64,000 bases of DNA, taken from assembly GCA_910586665.1 (NCBI GenBank), contig CAJUIX010000003.1, positions 62,001-126,000 of the forward strand, in the 5' to 3' direction. Source of the stretch: an uncultured Duncaniella sp. GTDB lineage: Bacteria; Bacteroidota; Bacteroidia; Bacteroidales; Muribaculaceae. A program made the position numbers and the translations under genes. Shown piece after piece: positions 24,054-33,024 of the stretch. The notes under the pieces are model-generated. The model did not search any database, was not told the origin of the DNA, and saw only the letters and a program-made list of their open reading frames with translations. Position 1 is the stretch's first letter; each line of letters begins with the position of its first letter.

Positions 24054-25943
24054 ATGGAGATTTTGAAACACGAATGTGGGGTGGCTATGGTGCGTCTGCT
24101 CAAGCCGCTCGAATATTACAAGAAAAAATATGGCACCTACGCCTACGGCATCAACAAGCTTTATCTCCTCATGGAGAAGCAGCACAACCGAGGTCAGGAG
24201 GGTGCGGGCATAGGTGTTGTGAAGATGCACTCCGTCCCCGGGCATGAGTATGTCTTTCGCGAGAGGGCGTTGGGCAAGGATGCCATCCAGGAAATATTTG
24301 ATACGGTCAGGAAGAAACTTGACAGTTCGGACTGCCGGGACCATGACGCGGAGTGGATTGAGCGCTATGCCCCCTTCCTCGGCGAAATATACATGGGGCA
24401 CCTGAGATACTCCACAACGGGTAAGAGCGGTCTGTCGTACTGCCATCCATTCCTGCGCCGCAACAACTGGCGCTCACGCAATATGCTTATGTGCGGTAAC
24501 TTCAACATGACCAACGTTGACCGCGTGTTTGAGTCCGTGGTGGCCTGCGGGCAGCATCCGCGTATCTACAGCGACACCGTGGTGCTTCTCGAACAGCTCG
24601 GCGACGCGCTCGACAAGGAGAACCATAGAATCTACCGCCAGTATCGCGACTCGCTCGACGGTCAGAAGCTCACCAAGGTCATTGAGGACAATCTCGATGT
24701 GCGCCGGGTACTTTCAGCCACCGCCCATCAGTGGGACGGGGGCTTCGTCATCTGCGGCGCCACCGGCTCTGGTGATATGTTTGCTCTTCGTGACAGCCAC
24801 GGTATACGCCCTGCTTTCTTCTATCGCGATGACGAGGTGGTGGTCGTGGCTTCGGAGCGCCCCGTGATTCAGACTGTGTTCAATGTCGCGCGCCGGGAGG
24901 TCGAAGAGCTTGCCCCGGGCAGCGCTATCGTTGTCACCAAGAACGGGACCGTGTCGGTCGGCGACATTCTCGGCGAGGCTGAGAACCGGCGATGCTCCTT
25001 CGAGCGCATATATTTTTCGCGAGGAAGCGATGTCGACATATATCGCGAGCGCAAGACACTGGGGCGCAACGTCGTCCCCGCAATCATGAAGAGCATCGGC
25101 GGTGACCTCGACCATTCGGTCTTCTCATTCATCCCAAACACGGCTGAGGTGGCCTTTATCGGCATGGTTGACGGCCTCGGGCGAGAGCTTGACAAGCGCA
25201 AGACCGACGAGATTCTTGAGGCTCAGAGGCGCGGTATGCTCGACAAGGATTGCCTGGACAAGATAATGAACCGTGACCTGAGGGTGGAAAAAGTGGCAAT
25301 AAAGGATATAAAGCTGCGCACGTTCATCGCCGAAGGTGAGTCGCGCAACGACCTTGCCGCTCATGTATATGACGTCACATACGGAATCGTGGAGAACGGA
25401 GTCGACAACCTCGTGGTTATCGACGACAGCATTGTCCGCGGCACCACCCTCAAGCAGTCAATCCTAAAAATGCTCGACCGCCTGCATCCGCGCAAGATTG
25501 TTGTCGTGTCCTCGTCGCCGCAGGTGCGCTATCCCGACTACTACGGCATCGACATGTCGCGCATGGGTGAGTTCATAGCTTTCCGTGCGGCTGTGGAGCT
25601 GCTGAAGGACCGCGGCATGGGGCATATCCTTGACGAGACATACGAAAGGTGCAAGGCCCAGGAGGCGCTGCTCGACATTGAGGTGCAGAACTGTGTCAAG
25701 GCTGTCTATGCACCCTTTACCCAGGAGGAAATTTCAAGTAAGATTGTCGAGATGCTGACTTCTGACGGCACTATCAATGCTGAGGTGGATATAATCTACC
25801 AGAGCCTTGAGGGACTGAGAGACGCTATTCCTGACTGTCCGGGCGACTGGTATTTCTCAGGTGACTATCCTACTCCCGGCGGCACGCGCCTTGTCAACCG
25901 GGCTTTTATAAATTATTACGAAGGAAATACCGAAAAAAGATGA
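24054..25943 (+). CDS. PurF-like glutamine phosphoribosylpyrophosphate amidotransferase
   Basis: A 629-residue class II glutamine amidotransferase joined to a phosphoribosyltransferase domain. The N-terminus MEILKHECGV puts the nucleophile Cys at residue 8, implying removal of a seven-residue propeptide as in processed PurF enzymes. The PRPP-binding loop VVIDDSIVRGTTLKQS is intact (about residue 455). It is about 130-150 residues longer than usual PurF. The segment where canonical enzymes read V-P-D-S reads SFIPNTAEVAF. It is either a diverged PurF making phosphoribosylamine or a paralogue; whether a canonical purF exists elsewhere decides. The 3' end overlaps the next reading frame by ATGA. 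Confidence 0.85.
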   Translation: MEILKHECGVAMVRLLKPLEYYKKKYGTYAYGINKLYLLMEKQHNRGQEGAGIGVVKMHSVPGHEYVFRERALGKDAIQEIFDTVRKKLDSSDCRDHDAEWIERYAPFLGEIYMGHLRYSTTGKSGLSYCHPFLRRNNWRSRNMLMCGNFNMTNVDRVFESVVACGQHPRIYSDTVVLLEQLGDALDKENHRIYRQYRDSLDGQKLTKVIEDNLDVRRVLSATAHQWDGGFVICGATGSGDMFALRDSHGIRPAFFYRDDEVVVVASERPVIQTVFNVARREVEELAPGSAIVVTKNGTVSVGDILGEAENRRCSFERIYFSRGSDVDIYRERKTLGRNVVPAIMKSIGGDLDHSVFSFIPNTAEVAFIGMVDGLGRELDKRKTDEILEAQRRGMLDKDCLDKIMNRDLRVEKVAIKDIKLRTFIAEGESRNDLAAHVYDVTYGIVENGVDNLVVIDDSIVRGTTLKQSILKMLDRLHPRKIVVVSSSPQVRYPDYYGIDMSRMGEFIAFRAAVELLKDRGMGHILDETYERCKAQEALLDIEVQNCVKAVYAPFTQEEISSKIVEMLTSDGTINAEVDIIYQSLEGLRDAIPDCPGDWYFSGDYPTPGGTRLVNRAFINYYEGNTEKR

Positions 25944-26957
25944 AAATGACAGTTCCTCTCCCGCTGTTACTGATGTCAGTCACTGCATTTATATCGTTTG
26001 AGTCATTGTCCGCAGACCTGCGGTCGATGACTCCGCGTTTATCATGATGTGCCGATTGTGGTGAATGACACCACCTATGCCATTGATTTTCATGAGAGCG
26101 AAGGGGTGTCGTCATACATAATTGATGTCAGGGGCGCTATGGCCGGGATAGGGGAGAGGCCGGGACTTGCTCCTGCCTACTGGGGGCTTGACCTTGTCGC
26201 CGAGGAGGATACATTCAAGCTCAGCCTGCGCCACGGCAACAGTGCATTTGGTGATATTCATGACCGTCGGCAGAGCATCCTCACTCTGACGTATGGCGCC
26301 GAGGTGCTTTATCAGGAGGATGTTAAGGGTTTTGAGTCCTCGTCGGGGGTATATAATACCCTGCGTCTCGAAATCGACCGTGAGAATCAGAAACTCCGGC
26401 TTTCCGGGGGAGGAAAAAGGGTGACAGAGCTTTCGGAGCTTCCATTCATTGATAAAGGGTGCCCTTTGCAGGCTCGCTTGTGGAGCCGGGGAGAGCTGAC
26501 TGTCTCCTCTCTCTACCTCGAAACAAATCTGTCCCCATCGCGGGCGCTTGCGTCAAAGTGGAGCGCGTCGGCACTCACGGAGTATTTTAAAGACTCTAAA
26601 GATGAGGTCGAGGGTTACTGGCGGTATCTTGACAGGGAGAATGATCCACAGTATGCCCGTCCGGGCGGTCGCTACCTGCTCGCGCTTGTGAAGTCGGAAG
26701 ATGAGGCGGGGGGCTATGACATTGTCTACGTCGACGGTGCCGAGGTTCACCGTAACGAGTGGCGTCCGATGATGCTTAAAGGTCATCTTAGGCCTACAAT
26801 CTTTCTCGGGCATTACAATCTCGAATGGATTGACTCGACCTTCGAGCCGATAGACCGCGATATTCATGCGTCGATAAGCGACGGAGCGATACTAACCCTC
26901 TCGTTCCCGCTATTGAAAACGACATTGCGATTCTCGCGTATGCCTCTGGGACAATAA
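25940..26957 (+). pseudogene. frameshifted gene for an exported protein of unknown function
   Basis: ATG at 25940 overlaps the stop of the PurF-like gene (ATGA) and encodes a clear signal peptide (MKMTVPLPLLLMSVTAFISF, then ESLSADLRSMTPR). That frame hits TGA at 26045-26047. The long body continues in the next frame (open from 26049, about 303 residues: PIVVNDTTYAIDF to RFSRMPLGQ). Removing one T from the TTT at 26038-26040 joins them seamlessly. So this is one exported-protein gene broken by a single-base insertion, or a sequencing error in a short homopolymer. The body shows no family I recognise; it looks beta-rich (jelly-roll-like). It might still be translated from GTG 26049 without export. 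Confidence 0.65.
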
Positions 26958-26961
26958 AGGC

Positions 26962-27837
26962 TTAAAGACTGCCGATAACGAGGAAGATGAGGCCTACGAG
27001 GAGCAGGGTGAGGTCGACGAGTTTCAGCTTGATGTTCTTTTCATGGAGCGCTATGACGCCGTAGAAGAATGACACGATCACGCTGCCGCGGCGTATCATT
27101 GACACGACGGCAATCATCGAGCCGTCGAGCGACAGACTGTAGAAATAGGCTATGTCGGCAATTGTCAGGAAGACTGAAATCAGGGGGATGGTCCAGCGCC
27201 AGCGCAGAGGTGTCGCGCCCTTGTTGCCACGCATGATAATCCATATCGTTATGCCCATTATTATCATCTGATAAAGCGAATACCAGGCCTGGACTTCGAG
27301 GGGTTCGTAGCGGGTGAGGAGATACTTGTCATATAGGGCGCTTATGGCTCCCATAGCGGTAGCTCCGATAGCCATCCATACCCATTTGTTGGATTTCATG
27401 GATATGCCTTCCTTGCCGCCGACGCGACTGATGAAGTATAGCGACCAGAAGCCGAGTATCACGCCGGCCCACTGCCACAGATTGAGCCTCTCACCAAATA
27501 TGAGCAGCGCGCCGACGAGTACCATGACCGGGCGCGACGCATTGACCGGCCCGGCAATCGTCAGCGGCAGGTGCTTAATGCTTGCGTAGCCGAGTAGCCA
27601 TGACGAGAGTACAATGCCCGACTTCAGGAGTATGGTTCCGTGCCCCTCGAGGGTGTTGCCGAGGCCGTAGTTGCCGTTGCAGACGCCGACAATGATAATC
27701 GGGAGCATGAGCAGAGAGCTGAAAACGGTGTTGAGGAAGAGGACGCCGAGTACGCTGTTGCGGTCGACGGACAGTTTCTTCATCACGTCATAGAAACCGA
27801 GGCAGAGAGCAGAGACTATAGCAAGTAAAACCCACAT
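26962..27837 (-). CDS. EamA/DMT superfamily permease
   Basis: A 291-residue integral membrane protein with ten predicted helices in two repeats, each of the EamA (drug/metabolite transporter) type, e.g. GPVNASRPVMVLVGALLIFGE and GSMIAVVSMIRRGSV. Substrate unknown. I start at ATG 27837 because a promoter -7 box (TACTTTTG, 27872-27865) lies just upstream and covers an alternative TTG start. Ends 4 bp from the convergent frameshifted gene. Confidence 0.85.
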   Translation of the reverse strand: MWVLLAIVSALCLGFYDVMKKLSVDRNSVLGVLFLNTVFSSLLMLPIIIVGVCNGNYGLGNTLEGHGTILLKSGIVLSSWLLGYASIKHLPLTIAGPVNASRPVMVLVGALLIFGERLNLWQWAGVILGFWSLYFISRVGGKEGISMKSNKWVWMAIGATAMGAISALYDKYLLTRYEPLEVQAWYSLYQMIIMGITIWIIMRGNKGATPLRWRWTIPLISVFLTIADIAYFYSLSLDGSMIAVVSMIRRGSVIVSFFYGVIALHEKNIKLKLVDLTLLLVGLIFLVIGSL

Positions 27838-27864
27838 AATTGATAGAATTATTAAAAAATCCCG

Positions 27865-27872
27865 CAAAAGTA
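27865..27872 (-). promoter_or_regulatory. candidate -7 element for the EamA gene
   Basis: Minus strand TACTTTTG, 28 bp before the ATG at 27837. No clear -33. It argues against the longer start. Confidence 0.4.
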
Positions 27873-27879
27873 CATAAAA

Positions 27880-28776
27880 TCAATGATTCTTCTGCGAATC
27901 CAGGGCATTAATTATACGCCGGTATTCATTGAGACGTTCCGGGTCTTCATGTAAGGTCCTGTTGTTGCTCTCTTTGATTGAATCCACGCGGCGGTGCGGC
28001 CCGAGTCCGAACACAGACATGTCGTAGCGGTTGACGAATTCCGACAGCATCGGTTTGTCGACTATGAATACTCGCTGTGTGCGGTAACGCCCCATGCGGC
28101 CAGTAGACCATCGCATGAAAGGTGGGATATGGTGCATGTAATAATCGGCTCTCGCTTTGATCCTATCGAATGTCTTAGGCGCTATAGTGTCAGAGATTGA
28201 GTAGACGTTGTAGAGGTCTTCGCCGGGTATGGCATAGCTGACCACCATGCGATAAAGAGTGTCGTCAGTCCTGTTGTCCAGGTAGCTACCTGTCAGTTTC
28301 ATATCCTTCCCGGCTCTCCATTCGTAGTTATTGACGTAGTGATAGTTTCTCGGTGCGTTTTCATATACGGTGGTCACATCGGGAATCAGCCATATCATGG
28401 CCGCGGTAGTACCCATGCAGAGCAGGGGGGTGAAGACCAACAGCAGTATGGAGGCCGCCCGTATGTCAAGTTTGCTAAAGCGCCGTCCCATGAGCCGGTA
28501 TAATACAAGAAGGGCGAGAAGCGATGTGGCCAACAATACTATGGTGGCAGCCTTGTCATGAAGGAATTTAGCTATGAGATAATAAATTAAGATTATCGAG
28601 TTACATTGAAAGAACAGATTCAGCGGCTTGGTGACTGACGTGTGAATCTCACTCACATTGCCGTGACGCGTCTGCCATTTATAAGAGTAAATAAATGTAT
28701 GGTATGCGAGCTGGAGTGATATGATTGTGGCAATGATTGTGCTTATGATTTTCAGGGTGGTGGCAGATAATATCAT
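27880..28776 (-). CDS. unrecognised membrane protein
   Basis: About 298 residues from ATG 28776. Four hydrophobic segments fill the first half (about 5-28, 53-71, 75-92 and 107-130). A soluble, probably extracytoplasmic second half follows (YHYVNNYEWRAGKDMKLTGSY onward) with charged residues and no cysteines. The open frame extends to 28839, but a consensus promoter at 28797-28827 places the transcript start downstream, so ATG 28776 is preferred. I recognise no family. It is divergent from dnaN and ends 43 bp before the EamA gene on the same strand. Confidence 0.65.
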   Translation of the reverse strand: MILSATTLKIISTIIATIISLQLAYHTFIYSYKWQTRHGNVSEIHTSVTKPLNLFFQCNSIILIYYLIAKFLHDKAATIVLLATSLLALLVLYRLMGRRFSKLDIRAASILLLVFTPLLCMGTTAAMIWLIPDVTTVYENAPRNYHYVNNYEWRAGKDMKLTGSYLDNRTDDTLYRMVVSYAIPGEDLYNVYSISDTIAPKTFDRIKARADYYMHHIPPFMRWSTGRMGRYRTQRVFIVDKPMLSEFVNRYDMSVFGLGPHRRVDSIKESNNRTLHEDPERLNEYRRIINALDSQKNH

Positions 28777-28796
28777 CGGTGGTATTTTTATATATG

Positions 28797-28827
28797 CAAA
28801 TATACGGTATTTAACTTTTGTTATCAA
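28797..28827 (-). promoter_or_regulatory. promoter of the unrecognised membrane-protein gene
   Basis: Minus strand -33 TTG (28827-28825), a 20-bp spacer and -7 TATATTTG (28804-28797). Decides the start codon of the gene below it. Confidence 0.6.
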
Positions 28828-28854
28828 GGGTTTGGCCAATTCATTTGATGAAAT

Positions 28855-28886
28855 TTTGCGTGGTGTGTAATTTTATGCTAACTTTG
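28855..28886 (+). promoter_or_regulatory. promoter of the dnaN operon
   Basis: -33 TTTG (28855-28858), a 20-bp spacer and -7 TAACTTTG (28879-28886), a full match to the Bacteroidetes consensus; leader about 22 nt to ATG 28915. Confidence 0.8.
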
Positions 28887-28914
28887 TGGGATAAAAACTC
28901 AAAAAGATTCTGAA

Positions 28915-30048
28915 ATGAAATTTACAGTTCCAAGTAAGACGCTTCATAATTTTGCTTCATCTGTAAGCAAGGTAATCAACGCTAAAAATGCGCTGACCAT
29001 ACTTAACAATTTCCTGTTCTCCATAGAGGGAAACGTGCTGACCATCACTGCCTGTGACGGTGAAAATATGCTTTGTGGCCGTATACCCATCATGGATGTC
29101 GAGGGAGAGGGCGAGTTCTGCATTGATGCCCGCCGAATTGTGGAGCTGCTGCGTGTCATGCCTGAGCAGGAACTGAATTTTACTATTGATGACGCCACGC
29201 TTGCCATAGAGATGTCGCACCCCAACGGTTCATATAAATTCATGGGCCTCAAGGGTTCGGAATATCCTCACCATAACCCGGCTTCGAAGTCTGAAAACCA
29301 GCTTGTATTCAAAGTGCCCGGTTCGGCCCTCCTGCGCGGACTGGAGTATACCTCGTTTGCAGCCGGCACCGATATGCTGCGCCCGCAGATGATGGGTGTG
29401 TATTGGGACATAAAGCCTGACAAGCTTGTCTTTGTGGCTACTGACACCCATAAGCTCGTCCGTTTTGAGGATTCGAGCATCACGCCCGATATTGAAGGGG
29501 CTTTCATCCTCCCCAACAAGTCGACCAATGTGTTCCGCAGCGTATTCACGCGCGACGAGGAGGTGACTGTCAAGCTCGAGCCGCAGACCGGCGTGACTTT
29601 CGAGACTGACACCTTTACATTCGAAAGCCGTCTCGTCAAAGGTCGCTTCCCCGACTATACCCGTGTGATTCCTGAGAAGAATCCCTTCACACTCACGGTC
29701 AACCGCCATCTCTTCACTACGGCTGTGCGCCGTGTGAGCCTCTTTGTCGACGAGGGTCACGGCCTTATCAAGTTCAATATCACCCCGGAGCGCCTCACTA
29801 TCAAGGCTTCGGACAATGAATATAACACCTCCGGCGTTGAGACACTCAACGCGGACTTTACAGGAAGCAATATGATTGTCGGATTCAGTTCATCGTATCT
29901 TTCGGAACTTGCAAGTGTCCTTTGGACTGAAGATATAATATTTAAGCTTGCCGATCCCTCGAAGCCGGCAGTGATTCTCCCCACAGAGGACAAGGCCGAC
30001 ACCCGTCTGACCATGCTTCTCATGCCGATGAATGTCACTGATTTCTAA
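28915..30048 (+). CDS. dnaN: DNA polymerase III sliding clamp (beta subunit)
   Basis: A 377-residue protein, normal for the family, that encircles DNA as a dimer and tethers the replicative polymerase. It has the three-domain clamp pattern: MKFTVPSKTL at the start, LRPQMMGVYWD in the middle domain, RFPDYTRVIP linker, and the C-terminal IFKLADPSKPAVILP ending LLMPMNV. It heads a cluster of DNA- and CoA-metabolism genes transcribed together (exonuclease, coaBC, DUF4835, recN, rlmB). No dnaA is in view. Confidence 0.97.
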   Translation: MKFTVPSKTLHNFASSVSKVINAKNALTILNNFLFSIEGNVLTITACDGENMLCGRIPIMDVEGEGEFCIDARRIVELLRVMPEQELNFTIDDATLAIEMSHPNGSYKFMGLKGSEYPHHNPASKSENQLVFKVPGSALLRGLEYTSFAAGTDMLRPQMMGVYWDIKPDKLVFVATDTHKLVRFEDSSITPDIEGAFILPNKSTNVFRSVFTRDEEVTVKLEPQTGVTFETDTFTFESRLVKGRFPDYTRVIPEKNPFTLTVNRHLFTTAVRRVSLFVDEGHGLIKFNITPERLTIKASDNEYNTSGVETLNADFTGSNMIVGFSSSYLSELASVLWTEDIIFKLADPSKPAVILPTEDKADTRLTMLLMPMNVTDF

Positions 30049-30077
30049 GTAAAGCAGCCAATCAAGAAGGAATCATA

Positions 30078-30839
30078 ATGCAACTCAATCTGAAAAAGCC
30101 GATTGTATTTTTTGACCTTGAAACGACCGGCGTCGACATCCTGCATGACCGCATCGTGGAGATTTCGCTCATCAAGGTGATGCCTGGAGGGGAGGAAATC
30201 GAGAAGACGCGCAGGGTTAACCCGGAGATGCACATCCCAGAGGAGGCCACGGCCGTCCATCATATTACAGACGAGGATGTGGCGGGGGAGCCGACCTTCC
30301 GCCAGATAGCCAAGTCGCTTGCCAATGAGCTGACCGGCTGTGATATCGCCGGTTTTAACTCTAACCGCTTCGATGTGCCGATGCTCGACCAGGAATTTCA
30401 GCGCGCGGGCGTTAAATTTGATTTTTCAAAGGCCCGTTTCATCGACGTGCAGACAATCTTTCATAAGAAGGAGCAGCGAACCCTCGTGGCGGCCTACCGC
30501 TTCTATTGTGGTAAGGAGCTTGACGGCGCGCACTCGGCCAATGCCGATACCCGTGCCACCTACGAGGTGCTTAAAGCCCAGCTCGACCGCTATGACGACC
30601 TCCCTAACGATATGGAGGAGCTGAGCAAATTTGCATGTACGAACCGAAACGTCGATTTCATGGGGCGTATCATATATGACGACAATAACCGTGAGATTGT
30701 GAATTTCGGCAAATACAAAGGCAGGGTGGTTGAGGAGGTGCTCCGCAAGGATCCTTCGTACTACGACTGGATTATGAAGGGTGATTTCGCCCAGAACACC
30801 AAGGACTGCTTTACAAGGATCAAACTCCGCATGAAATGA
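30078..30839 (+). CDS. DnaQ-like 3'-5' exonuclease with ExoX-like C-terminal domain
   Basis: A 253-residue DEDDh exonuclease. Exo I motif FFDLETTG, Exo II GFNSNRFDVPML and Exo III AHSANADTRATYEVL are intact, with catalytic Asp/Glu/His. A C-terminal module (about 205-250, NFGKYKGRVVEEVLRKDPSYYDWI) matches the ExoX-like C-terminal domain. Placed just after dnaN, it may be the proofreading subunit equivalent or a repair exonuclease; Bacteroidetes PolC/DnaE arrangements make either plausible. It overlaps coaBC by 4 bp (ATGA). Confidence 0.9.
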   Translation: MQLNLKKPIVFFDLETTGVDILHDRIVEISLIKVMPGGEEIEKTRRVNPEMHIPEEATAVHHITDEDVAGEPTFRQIAKSLANELTGCDIAGFNSNRFDVPMLDQEFQRAGVKFDFSKARFIDVQTIFHKKEQRTLVAAYRFYCGKELDGAHSANADTRATYEVLKAQLDRYDDLPNDMEELSKFACTNRNVDFMGRIIYDDNNREIVNFGKYKGRVVEEVLRKDPSYYDWIMKGDFAQNTKDCFTRIKLRMK

Positions 30840-32038
30840 ACAATCTGAAGGGTAAGCATATAGTTTTAGGAATATGCGGCGGCATAGCGGCATATAAGTC
30901 AGTGTCGCTTCTGCGTCTGTTGGTCAAGGCCGGAGCGGAGGTGCAGGTGGTCATCACACCTGCGGGCAAGGAATTTATCACCCCTGTCACTCTGTCGGCT
31001 CTGAGTCAGAAACCTGTCGTGAGCGAATTTTTTACAGCCAATACCGGTCAGTGGAACTCCCATGTGGACCTCGGACTGTGGGCTGACTGCATGGTCATAG
31101 CTCCGGCCACGGCGTCGACAATCGGAAAGATGGCCCACGGTATAGCCGACAATATGCTTGTCACCACCTATCTGTCTGCAAAATCCCAGGTGTTTGTGGC
31201 GCCTGCGATGGACCTCGATATGATGGCCCACCCTTCGACCACAGCCAATCTCGAACTTCTGCGCAACTATGGCAATATAATCATAGAGCCGGAGAGCGGA
31301 GAACTTGCGAGCGGCCTCGTCGGGAAGGGGCGCATGGAGGAGCCGGAGAAGATTTTTGAGGTTCTTGACAGGTTTTTCTCCTCGAAGAGAGATCTTGAGG
31401 GGAAAAAAGTGCTCATAACCGCCGGTCCGACACATGAAAAGATAGACCCCGTCCGTTTTATAGGTAACCACTCTTCGGGAAAGATGGGCTATGCCCTTGC
31501 CGAGGAGTGTGCGGCTCGCGGTGCGGAGGTCACCATTGTCAGCGGGCCGGTGTCGGTCAAGGCTGCCAATCCTGCAATCAGGGTTGTGCCGGTCGAGTCG
31601 GCGCGTGAGATGCTGGCTGCGTGTGAGGAGGTTTTCCCGCATGTCGACATCGCCATAATGTGTGCGGCTGTCGCAGACTATGCTCCCCGCGATGTCTATG
31701 ACCATAAGATAAAGCGTGAGCACATTGACGCACCGGTGATTCATTTGGTGAAGAATCCCGACATAGCCGCCACTCTCGGAAAGTCCAAGAGGGAAGGGCA
31801 GTTGCTTATAGGTTTCGCGCTTGAGACGGACAACGAGTTTGGCAATGCTGAGGAAAAGCTTGCCCGCAAGAATCTTGATATGATTGTCCTCAACTCTATG
31901 CGCGACAAGGGGGCCTGCTTCGGGACTGATACCAACAAAGTCTCAATCATCAGGGCTGACGGTACCACTTTGGACTTCGGCCTCAAATCAAAGCGGGAAG
32001 TGGCCGCAGATATTATTGACGCGGTGCTATCGCTTTAA
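30836..32038 (+). CDS. coaBC: bifunctional phosphopantothenoylcysteine decarboxylase / phosphopantothenate-cysteine ligase
   Basis: A 400-residue two-domain enzyme for two successive steps of coenzyme A synthesis. The flavin-binding CoaC domain (1-190) shows GICGGIAAYKS, the catalytic His in HVDLGLWAD, and APATASTIGKMA. The CoaB ligase domain (195-400) shows VLITAGPTHEKIDPVRFI and GNHSSGKMG. The loop that in E. coli carries Cys158 (ACG-type) reads LASGLVGKGRM, i.e. Ser in place of Cys; I believe this is frequent in Bacteroidetes but cannot check it here. Coupled to the exonuclease gene by ATGA. Confidence 0.95.
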   Translation: MNNLKGKHIVLGICGGIAAYKSVSLLRLLVKAGAEVQVVITPAGKEFITPVTLSALSQKPVVSEFFTANTGQWNSHVDLGLWADCMVIAPATASTIGKMAHGIADNMLVTTYLSAKSQVFVAPAMDLDMMAHPSTTANLELLRNYGNIIIEPESGELASGLVGKGRMEEPEKIFEVLDRFFSSKRDLEGKKVLITAGPTHEKIDPVRFIGNHSSGKMGYALAEECAARGAEVTIVSGPVSVKAANPAIRVVPVESAREMLAACEEVFPHVDIAIMCAAVADYAPRDVYDHKIKREHIDAPVIHLVKNPDIAATLGKSKREGQLLIGFALETDNEFGNAEEKLARKNLDMIVLNSMRDKGACFGTDTNKVSIIRADGTTLDFGLKSKREVAADIIDAVLSL

Positions 32039-32068
32039 AAACATTATCTATACATTTACTAACTGTTC

Positions 32069-32980
32069 ATGAAAAGTCTCATCTCTCTCTTTCTGATTTT
32101 GCTCGTCTCACTTCCATCTCTGCGCGCGCAGGAGTTAAACTGCCGTGTCGAGGTCAATACCTCACAGATTGAGGGGACGAACAAATCTGTTTTCGAGACT
32201 TTGCAGGGAGCAATCAACGAGTATGTCAATACCACCCGCTGGACTCCCGCACAGTTTTCCGCTAATGAGAAGATTGAGTGTACCCTCTTCTTCAACATAA
32301 CCAAGTATGATGAGTCAACCGGCCAGATGGAGGGAACTCTCCAGGTGCAGTCCCTGCGCCCGGTGTATAATTCTTCATATACGACCACCCTCATCAATTT
32401 CAAGGACAACAAGGTGGACTTCACTTACACGGAGGGTGAGCCGCTGACTTACTCGGAAAATAGTATGGAGAGCCAGCTCACGCAGATATTGAATTTCTAT
32501 ATCTACCTTATCCTCGCCGTTGACTTCGACTCTTTCTCGCCCCACGGTGGTGATGCCATGTTTGAGCGTTTGGAGACAATCGTCCATCAGGGTCAGTCCT
32601 CGGGCGAGAGCGGATGGAAGGCCTTCGAGGATACGAAGAACCGTGCGGCAGTTCTGGCCTCGTTCACCGACCCCTCGACCCGTGCAATCCGTGATATGTA
32701 CTACAACTATCACCTCCAGGGACTTGACCAGATGTCCGTCAGCCCCGACAAAGGTAGGAAGACGATTGACACCTCGCTCGATGTCCTGACTGATATATTC
32801 AAGGTCGCTCCTATGTCGGTGGGGCTGTCGATGTTCAAGGATGCGAAGCTCGACGAGCTTGTCAACATCTACTCCAAAGCCCCTTCGGAGGAGCGCCAGC
32901 ATGCCTATGATGTCCTCTCTCCGATATTCCCGACCGAGCAGCAGCGTCTCGAAAAGATTAAGCGCGGTGATGAAAAGTAA
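32069..32980 (+). CDS. DUF4835 family exported protein
   Basis: A 303-residue periplasmic protein with a signal peptide (1-21, ending LRAQ) followed by ELNCRVEVNTSQIEGT, the conserved start of the DUF4835 family. Members are restricted to Bacteroidetes, and some annotation systems call them PorD, associated with type IX secretion; I treat that as a family label, not evidence of function here. Position between coaBC and recN is, to my knowledge, common in the phylum. A lone Cys soon after the signal peptide is not in a lipobox. Confidence 0.85.
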   Translation: MKSLISLFLILLVSLPSLRAQELNCRVEVNTSQIEGTNKSVFETLQGAINEYVNTTRWTPAQFSANEKIECTLFFNITKYDESTGQMEGTLQVQSLRPVYNSSYTTTLINFKDNKVDFTYTEGEPLTYSENSMESQLTQILNFYIYLILAVDFDSFSPHGGDAMFERLETIVHQGQSSGESGWKAFEDTKNRAAVLASFTDPSTRAIRDMYYNYHLQGLDQMSVSPDKGRKTIDTSLDVLTDIFKVAPMSVGLSMFKDAKLDELVNIYSKAPSEERQHAYDVLSPIFPTEQQRLEKIKRGDEK

Positions 32981-33024
32981 GTCTCCCCAATAAAGTCATG
33001 TACTCCTAAAATCCTTAGACCAAA

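Noticed and set aside
30899..31744. Long open frame antisense to coaBC (about 280 codons)
   Set aside because: Arg/His-rich shadow of a well supported gene, with no promoter or domain.
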